Positions 1 through 10,956 of a DNA stretch of 64,000 nucleotides are shown here, piece by piece. The notes below the pieces were generated by a model. The model made no database searches. It was not told where the DNA came from and worked only from the letters and a program-made list of their open reading frames with translations. Source of the DNA: Bradyrhizobium sp. CB1717 (lineage in GTDB: Bacteria; Pseudomonadota; Alphaproteobacteria; Rhizobiales; Xanthobacteraceae); the NCBI RefSeq assembly GCF_029714325.1, contig NZ_CP121666.1, positions 8,473,501 through 8,537,500 of the forward strand, written 5' to 3'. Made by a program: the position numbers and the translations under genes. The stretch's first letter is position 1; the number at the start of each line of letters is the position of its first letter.

Positions 1-1450
1 CGATTGTCTGCCGGACATTCGTCGTATTGGGCACCGGACCGAACGGCACGCCATAGACCGGATTGAACGCGTTGATCGGCGGCGCGACCAGGAGCTGGCC
101 GTTGAGCCGCTTGTCGACGGCGTTGGTGTAGTCAAGACCCGCGAGCACGATGTGCTCGAACGGACCGGCATTGAATCTGGTCTCGAGCTGGTTGTCGACG
201 TTGATCGAGCGGATCGATTCCAGCGTCGTGAAGGCCGCACGCTTGAGATTGGTCGGATCTGTCTGGCTGCCGTTGGGGGACACCACCGCGAAATCAGTGC
301 TGAGATCCATGTAACGCAGGTTCTGTCGCACCTTGACGTTATTGTTGAAGCTGTGTTCGAGCAAATAGCCGACTGTGCCGACTGTGCGGTCGGTCTTGTC
401 GAAATTCGGCTCGCCGGAATAGAAGCTCGTCGGGATATAGCTGCCCTTGTAGGGCGTGATGGTGCCGATGCCGCTCGGCAGAAGCTGGTTGTAGAAGCCG
501 GCCTTGGGATCGCGTTGATAGGTGCCGAGCACCGTCAGCGTGGTCTGGTTGTCCGGCCGCCAGGTCAGCGACGGCGCGATCGAGATGCGCTGATAGTCGG
601 CGTGATCGACCTGGCTGCCCACATCGAAGCCGGACGCGGTGAAGCGGTAGAGAAACTCCTTGTTCTTGTCGATTGGACCGGACAGGTCGACGCCCGCCTG
701 GACGCGGCCGTAGCTGCCGGTCGACACGAACATCTCGTGATAGGGCTCCAGCGTCGGACGCTTGGAGACGAGATCGACGATGCCGCCCGGCGACGACTGA
801 CCGTAGAGAACGGAGGCCGGACCATGCAGGATCTCGACGCGCTCGAGATTGAAGGGCTCGACGATCGGATAGGCGAAGACGCCAAAATTCAGCAGCCGCA
901 GCGAGTCCAGATATTGGTCGGCCAGGAAGCCGCGAATGTAGATATTGTCGAAGCGCGCGTCGGCCCCGAGATTTTCGCTCCTCACGCCCGACGTATAGCG
1001 TACCGCCTGCGCAATGCTCTGCGCGCCCTGGGCCTGGATCTGGTCCTGCGTCACGACGGAGATCGCGACCGGCGTCTCGATCAGCGGCGCGTCGGTCTTT
1101 GTGCCGGTCGCGCTCCTTGTCGCGACCACGCCGTCGACATGGCCGAATGCCGATTCCTTGTGGCCTCCCCCCGCTCCGGCGCCGGCGGCGGCTGCCGCGG
1201 CAGCGCCAGCGGGCGCATTGCCGCGCGAGACCGCGCGCGCGCGGGCCGCACTGCGGCTACGCGAGGACGGTGCGCTGGTGCGCTTGCGAGCCTCGCTTGC
1301 CTGGACGACGACCGTTCCAAGCTCGGTCCCCGCCCCCGCGGACGCACCCGAGGTCGACGATTGGGCCGCCGCCCCTCCCGTAACAACAATCAAGACAACC
1401 GAGCTGACGGCCCCCATGAGCCGCCAGCGCCTCACTTCCAAAACGCCCAC
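1..1450 (-). CDS. TonB-dependent siderophore receptor, N-terminal part (C-terminus beyond window)
   Basis: Outer-membrane ferric-siderophore receptor of the FhuA/FpvA type. About 483 codons are present; family members are usually 700 or more residues, so the last third is off the left edge. Read on the minus strand, the protein has a basic, hydrophobic signal peptide ending in AAAQS, an Ala/Gly/Arg-rich linker, then the plug domain (SVVTQDQIQAQGAQSIAQAV, IYIRGFLADQYLDSLR, VEILHGPASVLYGQSSPGGI) and the first barrel strands. The start is taken as the GTG at 1450 because GGGGAAG lies 5 nt upstream; GTG 1435 and ATG 1417 are in-frame alternatives. The gene is divergent from the OpgC-like gene. 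No clear Fur, RirA or Irr site was recognised upstream. Iron-siderophore uptake is a family inference; the ligand cannot be named. Confidence 0.9.
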   Translation of the reverse strand, partial: MGVLEVRRWRLMGAVSSVVLIVVTGGAAAQSSTSGASAGAGTELGTVVVQASEARKRTSAPSSRSRSAARARAVSRGNAPAGAAAAAAAGAGAGGGHKESAFGHVDGVVATRSATGTKTDAPLIETPVAISVVTQDQIQAQGAQSIAQAVRYTSGVRSENLGADARFDNIYIRGFLADQYLDSLRLLNFGVFAYPIVEPFNLERVEILHGPASVLYGQSSPGGIVDLVSKRPTLEPYHEMFVSTGSYGRVQAGVDLSGPIDKNKEFLYRFTASGFDVGSQVDHADYQRISIAPSLTWRPDNQTTLTVLGTYQRDPKAGFYNQLLPSGIGTITPYKGSYIPTSFYSGEPNFDKTDRTVGTVGYLLEHSFNNNVKVRQNLRYMDLSTDFAVVSPNGSQTDPTNLKRAAFTTLESIRSINVDNQLETRFNAGPFEHIVLAGLDYTNAVDKRLNGQLLVAPPINAFNPVYGVPFGPVPNTTNVRQTI

Positions 1451-1824
1451 TGCAACTTCCCCAACTTCCAACGACTGCGCAATGCAGCCAGCCGGAACAA
1501 GGAGTTAGCGCAGCGGTTCGACGTTGCGGGGTGAAAGGTTTCCAGCCTGGAGGTTTTCTATTTCCAGACTACAGAGTCACTGCAACCGGGAGCAGAACGG
1601 TGCAGTACCGGGAGCGACCGATGCCTGCCGCGACCGCAGGCGGATTGTCGCTTTGCAAAAGTTGCGACCGAGACGGGTTCAACGCAGACCTGCAAATGCA
1701 GCGGCAGATCCTGCGCAATTTTGCATCAATCGGGACAAACCGCCCCACTCACGCAAACGCTACTCGGATAGGCAGGCGGTTGCCGGTAAAAACATCACCC
1801 TGATTCTCAAAGCTATTTTACTCA
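1451..1824. other. Divergent intergenic region
   Basis: This 374-base gap lies between the divergent TonB receptor and OpgC-like genes and must hold the promoters of both. I see no convincing gene, repeat or metal-regulator operator in it. Short open frames crossing it lack a ribosome binding site and any recognisable protein features. Confidence 0.5.
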
Positions 1825-2967
1825 ATGAAACCGTCCGTCAAGGCGAACCTCGCCGCATTTCAGCACGACGCCAGACTCTATCTGACGCTCGGCATCGCCA
1901 ATTGGTCGGTGTTCGTCGACCATATTCCGAACAACGTCGTCAACCTGCTGACGCTGCGCAACTTCGGCTTCAGCGGCGCCGCCGATCTGTTCGTGTTCGT
2001 GGTGGGCTATGGCGTTGCCATCATCCACGGCAGGATGGCACTGGAGCGCGGCTACGTGGTCGCTGCAACGCGCATCTTCCGTCGCGTCTGGCGACTCTAC
2101 GCCGCCTATGTCGTGCTGTTCGTGATTTATATCGACACCATCGCCTATGTCGCCTCGCAATCGATGGCACCGGAGATCATCCACGAATACAACATCTCGG
2201 GAATTCTCGAGCACCCGCTGCGCATCCTGATCCGTGGCCTCGTGCTCCAGGAAGAGCCGCTGAACCTCGACCTGCTGCAACTGATGATCCCACTGATGGC
2301 GTTCTTTCCGCTCGTGCTGTGGGGGCTGCTGCGATGGCCGAACCTGACGCTGGCGGCATCGGTCGCGCTGTACGTCGCCGCGCGCTGGTTCGACTGGAAT
2401 TTCCGGGTCTACCCGGACCAGGAATGGACCTTCAATCCGCTGTGCTGGCAGATGCTGATGGTGCTGGGCGGCTGGTTCGCCGTCACAGGCGCGCCGGGGC
2501 GTGCGCTGCGCGGCATGTCCTGGCTGCGGATCCTCGCAGGCGCCTATCTGGTCTTCGCGATGGCAGTCACCCTGATGCGCCACTCGCCGACGCTGTCCAC
2601 CTACCTGCCCGATCTGTTCCTCAACAGCATCGCACCAACCGACAAGGAAAACCTCGCGCCCTATCGCGTGCTCCACTTCCTCGCCCTCGCGCTCATTGCG
2701 ACCCATCTCATTCCGGCCGATCATCCCGGCCTGAAATGGAGGCCGCTACAGGCGGTGATCGCATGCGGCGAGGAATGGCTCGCGGTGTTCTGCGTCGCCG
2801 TGTTCCTGTCCTTCGCCGGCCACCTCATCCTGATCACCGGGCCGAACCTGGTAGTGATGCAGGTCGCGGTGAGCATCACCGGCTTCGCCGCGATGACCGG
2901 GCTCGCCTATTACATCGCATGGTCGAAACGGCAGGATCTGCCGGCAGCCCTGCGGCACCAGGCCTAA
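1825..2967 (+). CDS. OpgC-like membrane acyltransferase-family protein
   Basis: A 380-residue polytopic membrane protein resembling the OpgC family, which transfers succinyl groups to periplasmic osmoregulated glucans. The N-terminus (LTLGIANWSVFVDHIPNN, then FGFSGAADLFVFVVGYGVA) has the conserved pattern of OpgC and acyltransferase-3 relatives, and about ten hydrophobic segments follow through to residue 365. It is encoded alone, with a TetR regulator about 90 bp downstream on the same strand. Function by family only; the substrate is not shown by the sequence. No opgG/opgH genes are nearby. Confidence 0.8.
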   Translation: MKPSVKANLAAFQHDARLYLTLGIANWSVFVDHIPNNVVNLLTLRNFGFSGAADLFVFVVGYGVAIIHGRMALERGYVVAATRIFRRVWRLYAAYVVLFVIYIDTIAYVASQSMAPEIIHEYNISGILEHPLRILIRGLVLQEEPLNLDLLQLMIPLMAFFPLVLWGLLRWPNLTLAASVALYVAARWFDWNFRVYPDQEWTFNPLCWQMLMVLGGWFAVTGAPGRALRGMSWLRILAGAYLVFAMAVTLMRHSPTLSTYLPDLFLNSIAPTDKENLAPYRVLHFLALALIATHLIPADHPGLKWRPLQAVIACGEEWLAVFCVAVFLSFAGHLILITGPNLVVMQVAVSITGFAAMTGLAYYIAWSKRQDLPAALRHQA

Positions 2968-3058
2968 AGCTAAATCGCTCCGACAACAAAATCGTGCGAT
3001 TCTGCTAGGCCGAAAGCGGCCGCTGCGCTATGCCGGGACTCTGCGTGAGGAGACCGGC

Positions 3059-3673
3059 GTGGCGATGGCGAAAGGCGGGGGTGAAGAGGCGGAGAGCGCG
3101 CCCCGGCGCGGCCGGCCAAGGTCGATCGAGACCACCAACGCCATCCTCGAAAGCGCCTATGCGCTGATGGCGGCCACGGGCCTTGCCACGACCACGATCG
3201 ATGCGATCGCACGCCACTCCAGCGTGTCCAAGATGACGATCTACAAATGGTGGCCGTCGCGGGAAGCGCTGCTGATCGACGCCTTCCTCCACCATGCCGC
3301 GCAGATGCTGCCGCTGCCGCCCGCGAGCGCCGGTACGCCCGCGGCGCGCGCGCGCCGCCACGCCGCCGCCTATGCCGAGGCGCTGCAGGGCGAGTTCGGC
3401 AAGGTCCAGCTCGCCGTCATCTCCGAATGCATCTCCAAGACCGGCTCGGCGGAGCTGTTCTACGCCCGCTACTTACAATTCCGCCGCGACGCGCTGGTGG
3501 ACATGATCGCCGCGGGCCAGCAGGACGGCAGCATTCTGGCCGGGGGGCTCGCTGAAGATCTCTACGACGCGATCTATGGCAGCCTGTTCTACCGCTACAT
3601 CTTCGGCATCGCGCCGATCACACCGGGCTACGCGCGCAATCTGGTCGATCTGGTGTTGCGGCCGAAGGACTAG
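3059..3673 (+). CDS. TetR/AcrR-family transcriptional regulator
   Basis: A 204-residue one-component regulator. After a charged tail (residues 1-20) the TetR DNA-binding domain spans about 21-70, with the helix-turn-helix ATTTIDAIARHSSVSKMTIY followed by KWWPSREALLIDAF. The C-terminal half is a variable ligand-binding domain of the AefR-like type. The start is GTG 3059, preceded by GAGGAG; ATG 3065 is equally possible. It follows the OpgC-like gene on the same strand and converges with the sensor kinase gene, ending 1 base from it. The target operon and ligand are unknown. Confidence 0.88.
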   Translation: MAMAKGGGEEAESAPRRGRPRSIETTNAILESAYALMAATGLATTTIDAIARHSSVSKMTIYKWWPSREALLIDAFLHHAAQMLPLPPASAGTPAARARRHAAAYAEALQGEFGKVQLAVISECISKTGSAELFYARYLQFRRDALVDMIAAGQQDGSILAGGLAEDLYDAIYGSLFYRYIFGIAPITPGYARNLVDLVLRPKD

Positions 3674-3674
3674 A

Positions 3675-5363
3675 TCAGCGCACGGGGCGCACCGGCGCCG
3701 AGATCTTGTCCGTGCGGTCGCGCTCGGTCATGTCGACCACCGTCTCCATCGGCGCGGTCAGTTCATAGACGTAGGAGACGTCGGTGAAGAAGCGCTTGGC
3801 GGTGCCCCCCAGCGCCTCGGGCGCGACGCGGTCCAGCAGGATCAGGCCGAAGTCGGAATCGGGCCGGCGCGTCGCCTCGCTGGTGTTGAACTCCTCCCAG
3901 CGGAAATGGAAGACCTCTTCGGGCGCTTCGCCGGTCACCGTCCAGTTGGCGGTGATGTGCGGATGCTTGCCGACCAGCGACAGGCCCTCGTCGGAATGCG
4001 AGGCGAGCTCGAAGAACAGCAGCGACAGGCTCTGCGCGGCGCGCGCGCTGACCGCGATGTCGGGGCCGGTCACGGCGATGCGATCGGCATGCGGAATCGC
4101 GCGCGCCTCGAACAGGCCCTTCAGCTTGACGCCCTGCCACTGGCTCTCGCTGAGCAGCGAGACCACGTTGGACATGGCGTGGATGCGGCCGATCAGGAGC
4201 TCGCGCGCGACGTCGATGTCCGAGCCGTGGCGCAGCGTGCGCGTCACGATCGACTGGATCACAGCCAGGATGTTCTTCACGCGGTGGTTCAGCTCGTCGA
4301 TGACCGCGGTCAGGCGGCGTTCGAAGCCGATCCGCACCTGGATCTCCCGGCTGAGCCGCAGATTGTTGTAGGCGACATAGCCGAACAGGCCGCACACCAT
4401 CGCGGTGATGGCAAAACCGATCGCCGCCACGATGATCGCGGTCTGCTCGGCGCGGCGCGCCGAATTGGTCTTCGCGTAGTAGCTGAGCTGCCAGTCGCGG
4501 CCGCCGAAGCTCATCGTGCGCGTCGCCGATGGCGCCGGACCGTCCGCGCCCATGCGCGTGGAGACAATGCCCTGGTCGTTGGCGACGAGCTCGCCGCCTT
4601 CCTTGCGCGGATCCTTGAGTGCAACCGAGAACAACGACATGTCGTCGTTGGTCAGCATCAGTGTGGCAAGCTCGTAGGAGAACGTGACGAAACCGGCCGG
4701 CTCCGTTGCCCCCTCGGGAACCACGGGAGCAGCCACAATGATGCCGATCGGGCCGTTCCCGCGCAACAGCGGCACCGGATCGGAAGCAACCGATCGCTTC
4801 TCGATCCTGGCCCGGGCGAGCATCGCGCTGCGCACCGGATCCTGGTCATAGCTGCGGCCAGGCAGCGCCTTGGTCTCGTCACTGCGCGGCTCGAGGTCCA
4901 TCAGCACGTCGATCGGATGGGTGAGGCTCGCGGGGGCGATGGGCTTATCACTGTAGTCACGGATCTGGGGCTTCGGGAATCCGGCCGCCGCGATCGCCGC
5001 CTGCGCCGCCGCGAGCTCGTTCGGCTGAAGCCGGGCAACCCAGCCGGCCACCACGAAGTCAGTCTTGAACGCGTAGATCGCCGAGCGCAGCGGCTCCAGC
5101 ATATTGGGCTTGAGCACCGACGGCGCACGGAACAGGCCTGAGGCGACGCGCGCGAGCAGCTCGCGCTCGGTGAGCCGGTCCTGAACCAGGCTGGCATGGA
5201 CGTCGATCGCACGCGCGAGCGCGATCCGGTCCAGCGCCAGCTCCTGGTCGTGGACGCGATAGGCCGCAAGCCCGGAAAGCAAGGCTCCGAGCAGAGCGAT
5301 GAAGCCGATAATGAAACCCAGCCGGACCACGCGACTACTCAGACGGAAGCGGGAGGTCGGCAA
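3675..5363 (-). CDS. CHASE-domain HWE-type sensor histidine kinase with degenerate N box
   Basis: A 562-residue membrane sensor. TM1 is at about 15-35, a periplasmic CHASE domain at about 70-290, TM2 at about 310-335, then a cytoplasmic HWE/HisKA_2 kinase region. The phosphoacceptor box ELNHRVKNILAVIQSIV is intact (His360) and a Trp-x-Glu-like RWEE is present. The ATP-binding N box, normally HELATN, reads FELASH, so the Mg/ATP Asn is His456 and the leading His is Phe451; the G box also starts DFG rather than GFG. It is monocistronic and no response regulator is adjacent. It could be a low-activity kinase, a phosphatase or a partner for another kinase. Confidence 0.85.
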   Translation of the reverse strand: MPTSRFRLSSRVVRLGFIIGFIALLGALLSGLAAYRVHDQELALDRIALARAIDVHASLVQDRLTERELLARVASGLFRAPSVLKPNMLEPLRSAIYAFKTDFVVAGWVARLQPNELAAAQAAIAAAGFPKPQIRDYSDKPIAPASLTHPIDVLMDLEPRSDETKALPGRSYDQDPVRSAMLARARIEKRSVASDPVPLLRGNGPIGIIVAAPVVPEGATEPAGFVTFSYELATLMLTNDDMSLFSVALKDPRKEGGELVANDQGIVSTRMGADGPAPSATRTMSFGGRDWQLSYYAKTNSARRAEQTAIIVAAIGFAITAMVCGLFGYVAYNNLRLSREIQVRIGFERRLTAVIDELNHRVKNILAVIQSIVTRTLRHGSDIDVARELLIGRIHAMSNVVSLLSESQWQGVKLKGLFEARAIPHADRIAVTGPDIAVSARAAQSLSLLFFELASHSDEGLSLVGKHPHITANWTVTGEAPEEVFHFRWEEFNTSEATRRPDSDFGLILLDRVAPEALGGTAKRFFTDVSYVYELTAPMETVVDMTERDRTDKISAPVRPVR

Positions 5364-5630
5364 TAAACACGGAGCATATGAACGCCGCTCGAACGGCCAT
5401 GTGCCGAAACAGGGTGAACCCCAATGGCGCAGATAATGGAGGAGGAGGCATCAGTACGCAACTTGGGTCGCCTGGAAAGCTTAATCCGCCCGGCCGAGGG
5501 TCCGGCCGGGGATGGAATTGCCCCGGGCACCGGAGGTATTCAATCGCCGTGTCCGAAATTTGTTCCGCAAGGCGCGGCCCTGCCCAGGCGTTAACGACGA
5601 AAACCACCTGCGCCAAGTCGTCGCGTCGGG

Positions 5631-6254
<624 letters not shown>

Positions 6255-6271
6255 GTCGTCTGCTCTTTCCT

Positions 6272-6399
6272 AGCGTCGTCCCGGCGAAGGCCGGGACCCA
6301 TAGCCACCGAATTCGGTTGATGCAGCGGACTGCGGCCACAGCCTTTCATAACCACGACCATTTGTGGTTATGGGTCCCGGCCTTCGCCGGGACGACGCT
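6272..6399. repeat. Large palindromic element between ureF and ureG
   Basis: Perfect 31-nt inverted repeat: left arm 6272-6302, right arm 6369-6399 (outer sequence AGCGTCGTCCCGGCGAAGGC). The 66-nt interior carries a second nested hairpin, CATAACCAC at 6347-6355 against GTGGTTATG at 6364-6372. Such GC-rich palindromes are scattered in Bradyrhizobium-like genomes. In the ure transcript it would fold into a very stable stem between two cotranscribed genes, so it could cause partial termination or protect an RNA end. Confidence 0.85.
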
Positions 6400-6412
6400 G
6401 AGAGCCTAGCAC

Positions 6413-7135
6413 TCATGACCTGAACAACCGCGTATACTGCGTCTCGTGCCGCAGGCTGGCGAGATCGGCGCGGAAGGTGGCGCTGCCGAGATCGTCCAAT
6501 GCTGCAGTCAGCGCACGGCTGGCGGTGGCGGCCACCGCCGCTTCCAGCCTCACCAGCACGCGTTGGCTGTCGGTCTGGCCGAGCGGAATGAGGCGGCTGG
6601 CCGCCGAGATCCAGTTCGAGACCAGCGCATGCAGGAAGGCGTGCAGCGTCGGTGCCAGCGGCACGCCGTGCATTGCGGCAACTACACCGACGGCGACGGG
6701 ATAGACCAGTGGCGTGCTGCATGCCGCAACCATGGCATCCAGGCCTTCCGCATCCCACGCGGCGCGGGAGATATCGATGAAGGCGCGGCCCTGCGAGACA
6801 GTCTCGAGTTGCCGCTCGCGCGACGGCACGAAGGCGCTCGCGAGTTCCGCGATGTCGCGCAAGGAGGTCTCCTCGCCCGCCTCGGTGGCGCGATAGGCCT
6901 GGACCAGGAAGACCGCATCGCAAAAGCCCGAGCCGTCGCCGAGCGTCGCATCGAGCCAGTCGGCCAGCGTCGCGACGTCGACGATGTCGCCCGCTTCGAC
7001 CGCCCATTCGATGCCGCTGGAATAGGAGAAACCGCCGACGGGGAACGCCGGCGACAGCCAGGTCATCAACCGGTACAGCGCCGCCGCCTCGCGCCCGGCG
7101 AGGTCACCGGCACCGACAGGCTCATTTGTGGTCAT
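6413..7135 (-). CDS. ureF: Urease accessory protein UreF
   Basis: A 240-residue activation chaperone that bridges UreD-urease and UreG. The N-terminal signature [20 protein letters not shown] and [11 protein letters not shown] are clear, as is the mostly helical body ([39 protein letters not shown]). The start is taken as ATG 7135, which overlaps the end of ureE by 14 nt; no Shine-Dalgarno is visible, so translation is probably coupled to ureE. The open frame continues upstream as a Met/Thr/Ile-rich string, which is only the ureE His-tail DNA read in another frame. Confidence 0.94.
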   Translation of the reverse strand: MTTNEPVGAGDLAGREAAALYRLMTWLSPAFPVGGFSYSSGIEWAVEAGDIVDVATLADWLDATLGDGSGFCDAVFLVQAYRATEAGEETSLRDIAELASAFVPSRERQLETVSQGRAFIDISRAAWDAEGLDAMVAACSTPLVYPVAVGVVAAMHGVPLAPTLHAFLHALVSNWISAASRLIPLGQTDSQRVLVRLEAAVAATASRALTAALDDLGSATFRADLASLRHETQYTRLFRS

Positions 7136-7769
7136 GAGCATGCTTGTGGCCGTGGTGATGGTCTGGATGGTCGCAATGCTCGTCGTGGTGATGGTGGTGC
7201 TCGTGGCCATGATCATGCGCGGCATGGTCATGATGATGGTGGTCATGGCCGTGATGATCATGGTGATCGTGACCATGATCGTGATGATGATGGCCGTGAT
7301 CGTGGTGCGCATGGTCGTCGTGCCCATGCGCGTGACCGGCGTCCGCATAGGCGCCGCCTTCGGGATCGAACGGCGCCTCGATCTCGATCACGCGCGCACC
7401 GAGGCCCTTGACCATGGCCTCGATGACGTGGTCGCGGCGGATGCGCAGGCTCTTGGCCATGATCTGCGTCGGCAGGTGGCGGTTGCCGAGATGCCAGCCG
7501 ACGCGGATGAGGTGGTGCGGATCGCGGCCGCGGATCTCGAGCAGCGGCTCCGGAGCCGCGACCACCTCGACCAGCCTTCCGTCCTCCAGCACCAGCGCAT
7601 CGCCGCCGCGCAGCGCGACGGCGTTCTCCAGGTCGAGCAGGAATTCGAGACCGCGCGTCCCCGTCATTGCCATGCGGCGACGGTGCCGGTCGTCAAAATC
7701 GAGCACGACCGTGTCCGCTGGCGCTTCCGTGAAGCGGTGTTGTCCCCTGACCTGCGTCGCCCGGATCAT
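7122..7769 (-). CDS. ureE: Urease nickel metallochaperone UreE with long His-rich tail
   Basis: A 215-residue nickel carrier. Residues 1-75 form the N-terminal domain ([38 protein letters not shown]) and about 76-145 the metal-binding domain ([35 protein letters not shown]). The last 70 residues are almost only His, Asp and Gly, with about 40 His plus one Cys, much longer than typical His tails and suited to nickel storage. It lies between the ABM-domain gene and ureF in the operon. Confidence 0.96.
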   Translation of the reverse strand: MIRATQVRGQHRFTEAPADTVVLDFDDRHRRRMAMTGTRGLEFLLDLENAVALRGGDALVLEDGRLVEVVAAPEPLLEIRGRDPHHLIRVGWHLGNRHLPTQIMAKSLRIRRDHVIEAMVKGLGARVIEIEAPFDPEGGAYADAGHAHGHDDHAHHDHGHHHHDHGHDHHDHHGHDHHHHDHAAHDHGHEHHHHHDEHCDHPDHHHGHKHAHDHK

Positions 7770-7782
7770 GCGTCTTACCTCT

Positions 7783-8082
7783 TTACCGTGTCTCGACCTT
7801 CTCGGGCGTGATGATTTCGATCTTCGGCGGCGCCGCGAAGCACTTCACCGCGATGCGGCCGAACGTCTTCATATGTTCCATGGCGCGATGCGGCACCAAT
7901 GCCTCGGCACTCTCCCACTGCTCGACGAACACCATCTTGCTGGGATCGGTGACGCTCTCATGCATGTCGTAGGCGATGTTGCCGGGCTCCTTCCGCGTCT
8001 CCTTGATGCAGGCGATGGCACCTGCAATGAATTCGGCGCGCGTCTCGGGCTTGATAGTCAGGGTTGCAACGACATAGATCAC
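7783..8082 (-). CDS. ABM-domain (quinol monooxygenase-like) small protein
   Basis: A 99-residue protein of the antibiotic biosynthesis monooxygenase (dimeric alpha+beta barrel) superfamily, similar to YgiN-type quinol monooxygenases. Features are the strand [20 protein letters not shown], the segment [20 protein letters not shown], then [20 protein letters not shown]. It is transcribed with the urease genes, between ureC and ureE, with 13 bp to ureE. No link to nickel or urea is known for this family, so its role in the operon is open; it may be a passenger or a small stress oxygenase. Confidence 0.8.
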   Translation of the reverse strand: MIYVVATLTIKPETRAEFIAGAIACIKETRKEPGNIAYDMHESVTDPSKMVFVEQWESAEALVPHRAMEHMKTFGRIAVKCFAAPPKIEIITPEKVETR

Positions 8083-8223
8083 GAGAAATCCTCCCGGCTT
8101 TTCTTCTAAGGGTTAGATACCGGGCGGGACATTAAACCAGGCGGGACCGAACGCAAAACCGGAAAAGCCGTCCCCGGACGCGCACTCAAGCCATATTCCA
8201 GGGACATGCGTTGAGTCGCTATT

Positions 8224-9942
<1,719 letters not shown>

Positions 9943-9973
9943 AAGCCCCGTTTGCGATTGAAATGTTGGCTGC

Positions 9974-10519
9974 TCACAGCAAAGCCCTCGCTGCTTTCAC
10001 AGCATCGTCGAATTTCGTATCGAGCCACGCATTGCCGCCGCGGCAGCCAGCGACAACTTGCTCGGCCCACCCGGTGTAGTCGGCGAGGTCGTCGCGCTCT
10101 TCAGCGGTCGGATCGGTTTGAATGCGCGCGCCGATATTGCTGATCTTGTCGGCGATCTTGATCAGCTTGGCGCCGGGAGATTTGTGCGGAGCGTCCTCGA
10201 CCTGCTTCTGCCGCCGCTCGGCCTTGGGCAGGCTCATGTCGTCGGTGCATTCGACGACGAGGGACGCAACACGATCGGAGAACCTTTGCGCAAGCTCCTC
10301 GCGTGTGGTGTCGGTGTCCTCGATTGTGTCGTGCAGCCAGCCGGCTGCGATCAGCTCGGCATCGGCGCCGTCGGTCGCGGTCGCAAGCAGGTTCGCGACC
10401 TCGGCGAGGTGATTGATGTAAGGCTCGTCCCCCCGCCCCTTGCGCGCCATTCCATTGTGGCGATGCGCGGCAAGCTCGGCAGCTTCAGAGACAAGGCGGA
10501 TGGGTGAGAGCATGATCAT
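9974..10519 (-). CDS. HD-domain hydrolase, MESH1-like small alarmone hydrolase
   Basis: A 181-residue single HD domain like the hydrolase half of SpoT and the metazoan enzyme MESH1, which removes pyrophosphate from ppGpp. The metal and catalytic residues line up with MESH1 at a constant offset of two: His37 ([10 protein letters not shown]), His63-Asp64 and Glu67-Asp68 ([10 protein letters not shown]), Asp124 ([10 protein letters not shown]). No synthetase domain is present. ATG 10519 overlaps the DUF559 stop in an ATGA junction and has a strong GGAGGAGAC just upstream, so translation is probably coupled. It is the gene directly before ureC. ppGpp as substrate is inferred from the active site. 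Confidence 0.82.
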   Translation of the reverse strand: MIMLSPIRLVSEAAELAAHRHNGMARKGRGDEPYINHLAEVANLLATATDGADAELIAAGWLHDTIEDTDTTREELAQRFSDRVASLVVECTDDMSLPKAERRQKQVEDAPHKSPGAKLIKIADKISNIGARIQTDPTAEERDDLADYTGWAEQVVAGCRGGNAWLDTKFDDAVKAARALL

Positions 10520-10956
10520 GTCTCCTCCAGGTCATCAGAGGCGCCGCTCTCTCCGTTCCCTCCCCCCTTGCGGGGGAGGGTCAGGGAGGGGGGTGCTCCG
10601 AGCTCCGCTGCCTGAAGGATGGCGAGAGCCACTCCCTCCAGGTTCTTCATCACATCGTCATTGGTGAAGCGCAACACCCGATAGCCGCGGGAGGCGAACC
10701 ACTCCTCGCGGATCTCGTCGTGGCGGATGCGCTCTGCGAAATCGTGACTTTCGCCATCAACCTCGATAACGAGCTTGCAGGAATGGGCTACAAAATCGGC
10801 GATGTAGTTGCCCATTGGAGCTTGCCGACTAAAGCCGAGGCGAGCCAAACGGTGGGCTTTGAGATGACGCCAGAGCAGCGTCTCCGCACGCGTCATCACG
10901 CGCCGCAATTGCCGGGCGCGAGTTCTTTGAAACTGAGAGACCTCGTCGTGTGGCAT
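10516..10956 (-). CDS. DUF559 endonuclease-fold protein in an inverted-repeat cassette
   Basis: A 146-residue protein of the DUF559 family, a restriction-endonuclease/Vsr-like fold. The core is present: MTRAETLLWRHLKAHRL, GFSRQAPMGNYIADFVAHSC, LVIEVDGESHD with the E-x-D-G acidic motif, and GYRVLRFTNDDVMKNLEG. ATG 10956 abuts the right repeat arm, which itself provides the G-rich ribosome binding site (GGGGAGGGGGGT). The frame also runs through the left arm, giving a repeat-encoded tail (PSLTLPRKGGG), and ends in an ATGA overlap with the HD gene. The start at 11037 would only add repeat-derived residues. It interrupts the urease operon; no activity is established for this family. Confidence 0.82.
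   Translation of the reverse strand: MPHDEVSQFQRTRARQLRRVMTRAETLLWRHLKAHRLARLGFSRQAPMGNYIADFVAHSCKLVIEVDGESHDFAERIRHDEIREEWFASRGYRVLRFTNDDVMKNLEGVALAILQAAELGAPPSLTLPRKGGGNGESGASDDLEET
10557..10594 (+). repeat. Cassette A left inverted-repeat arm
   Basis: A G/C-homopolymer-rich palindrome (CCCTCCCCCCTTGCGGGGG core) forming its own hairpin. It lies inside the 3' coding part of the DUF559 gene. Confidence 0.85.

Noticed and set aside
152..1534. 460-codon open frame on plus
   Set aside because: It is antisense to the TonB receptor, whose protein motifs are clear on minus; the plus-strand product has no domain features.
5335..5616. 93-codon minus frame between ureG and the kinase gene
   Set aside because: It overlaps the kinase start, has no ribosome site or family features, and lies in a likely promoter region.
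5364..5630. EcfG-type stress promoter (GGAAC then CGTT) upstream of the kinase
   Set aside because: A GGAAC occurs on minus but the expected CGTT at 16-17 bp is not present.
7136..7348. Met/Thr/Ile-rich N-terminal extension of UreF
   Set aside because: It is the His-rich ureE tail read in another frame, with no ribosome site; UreF starts normally at 7135.
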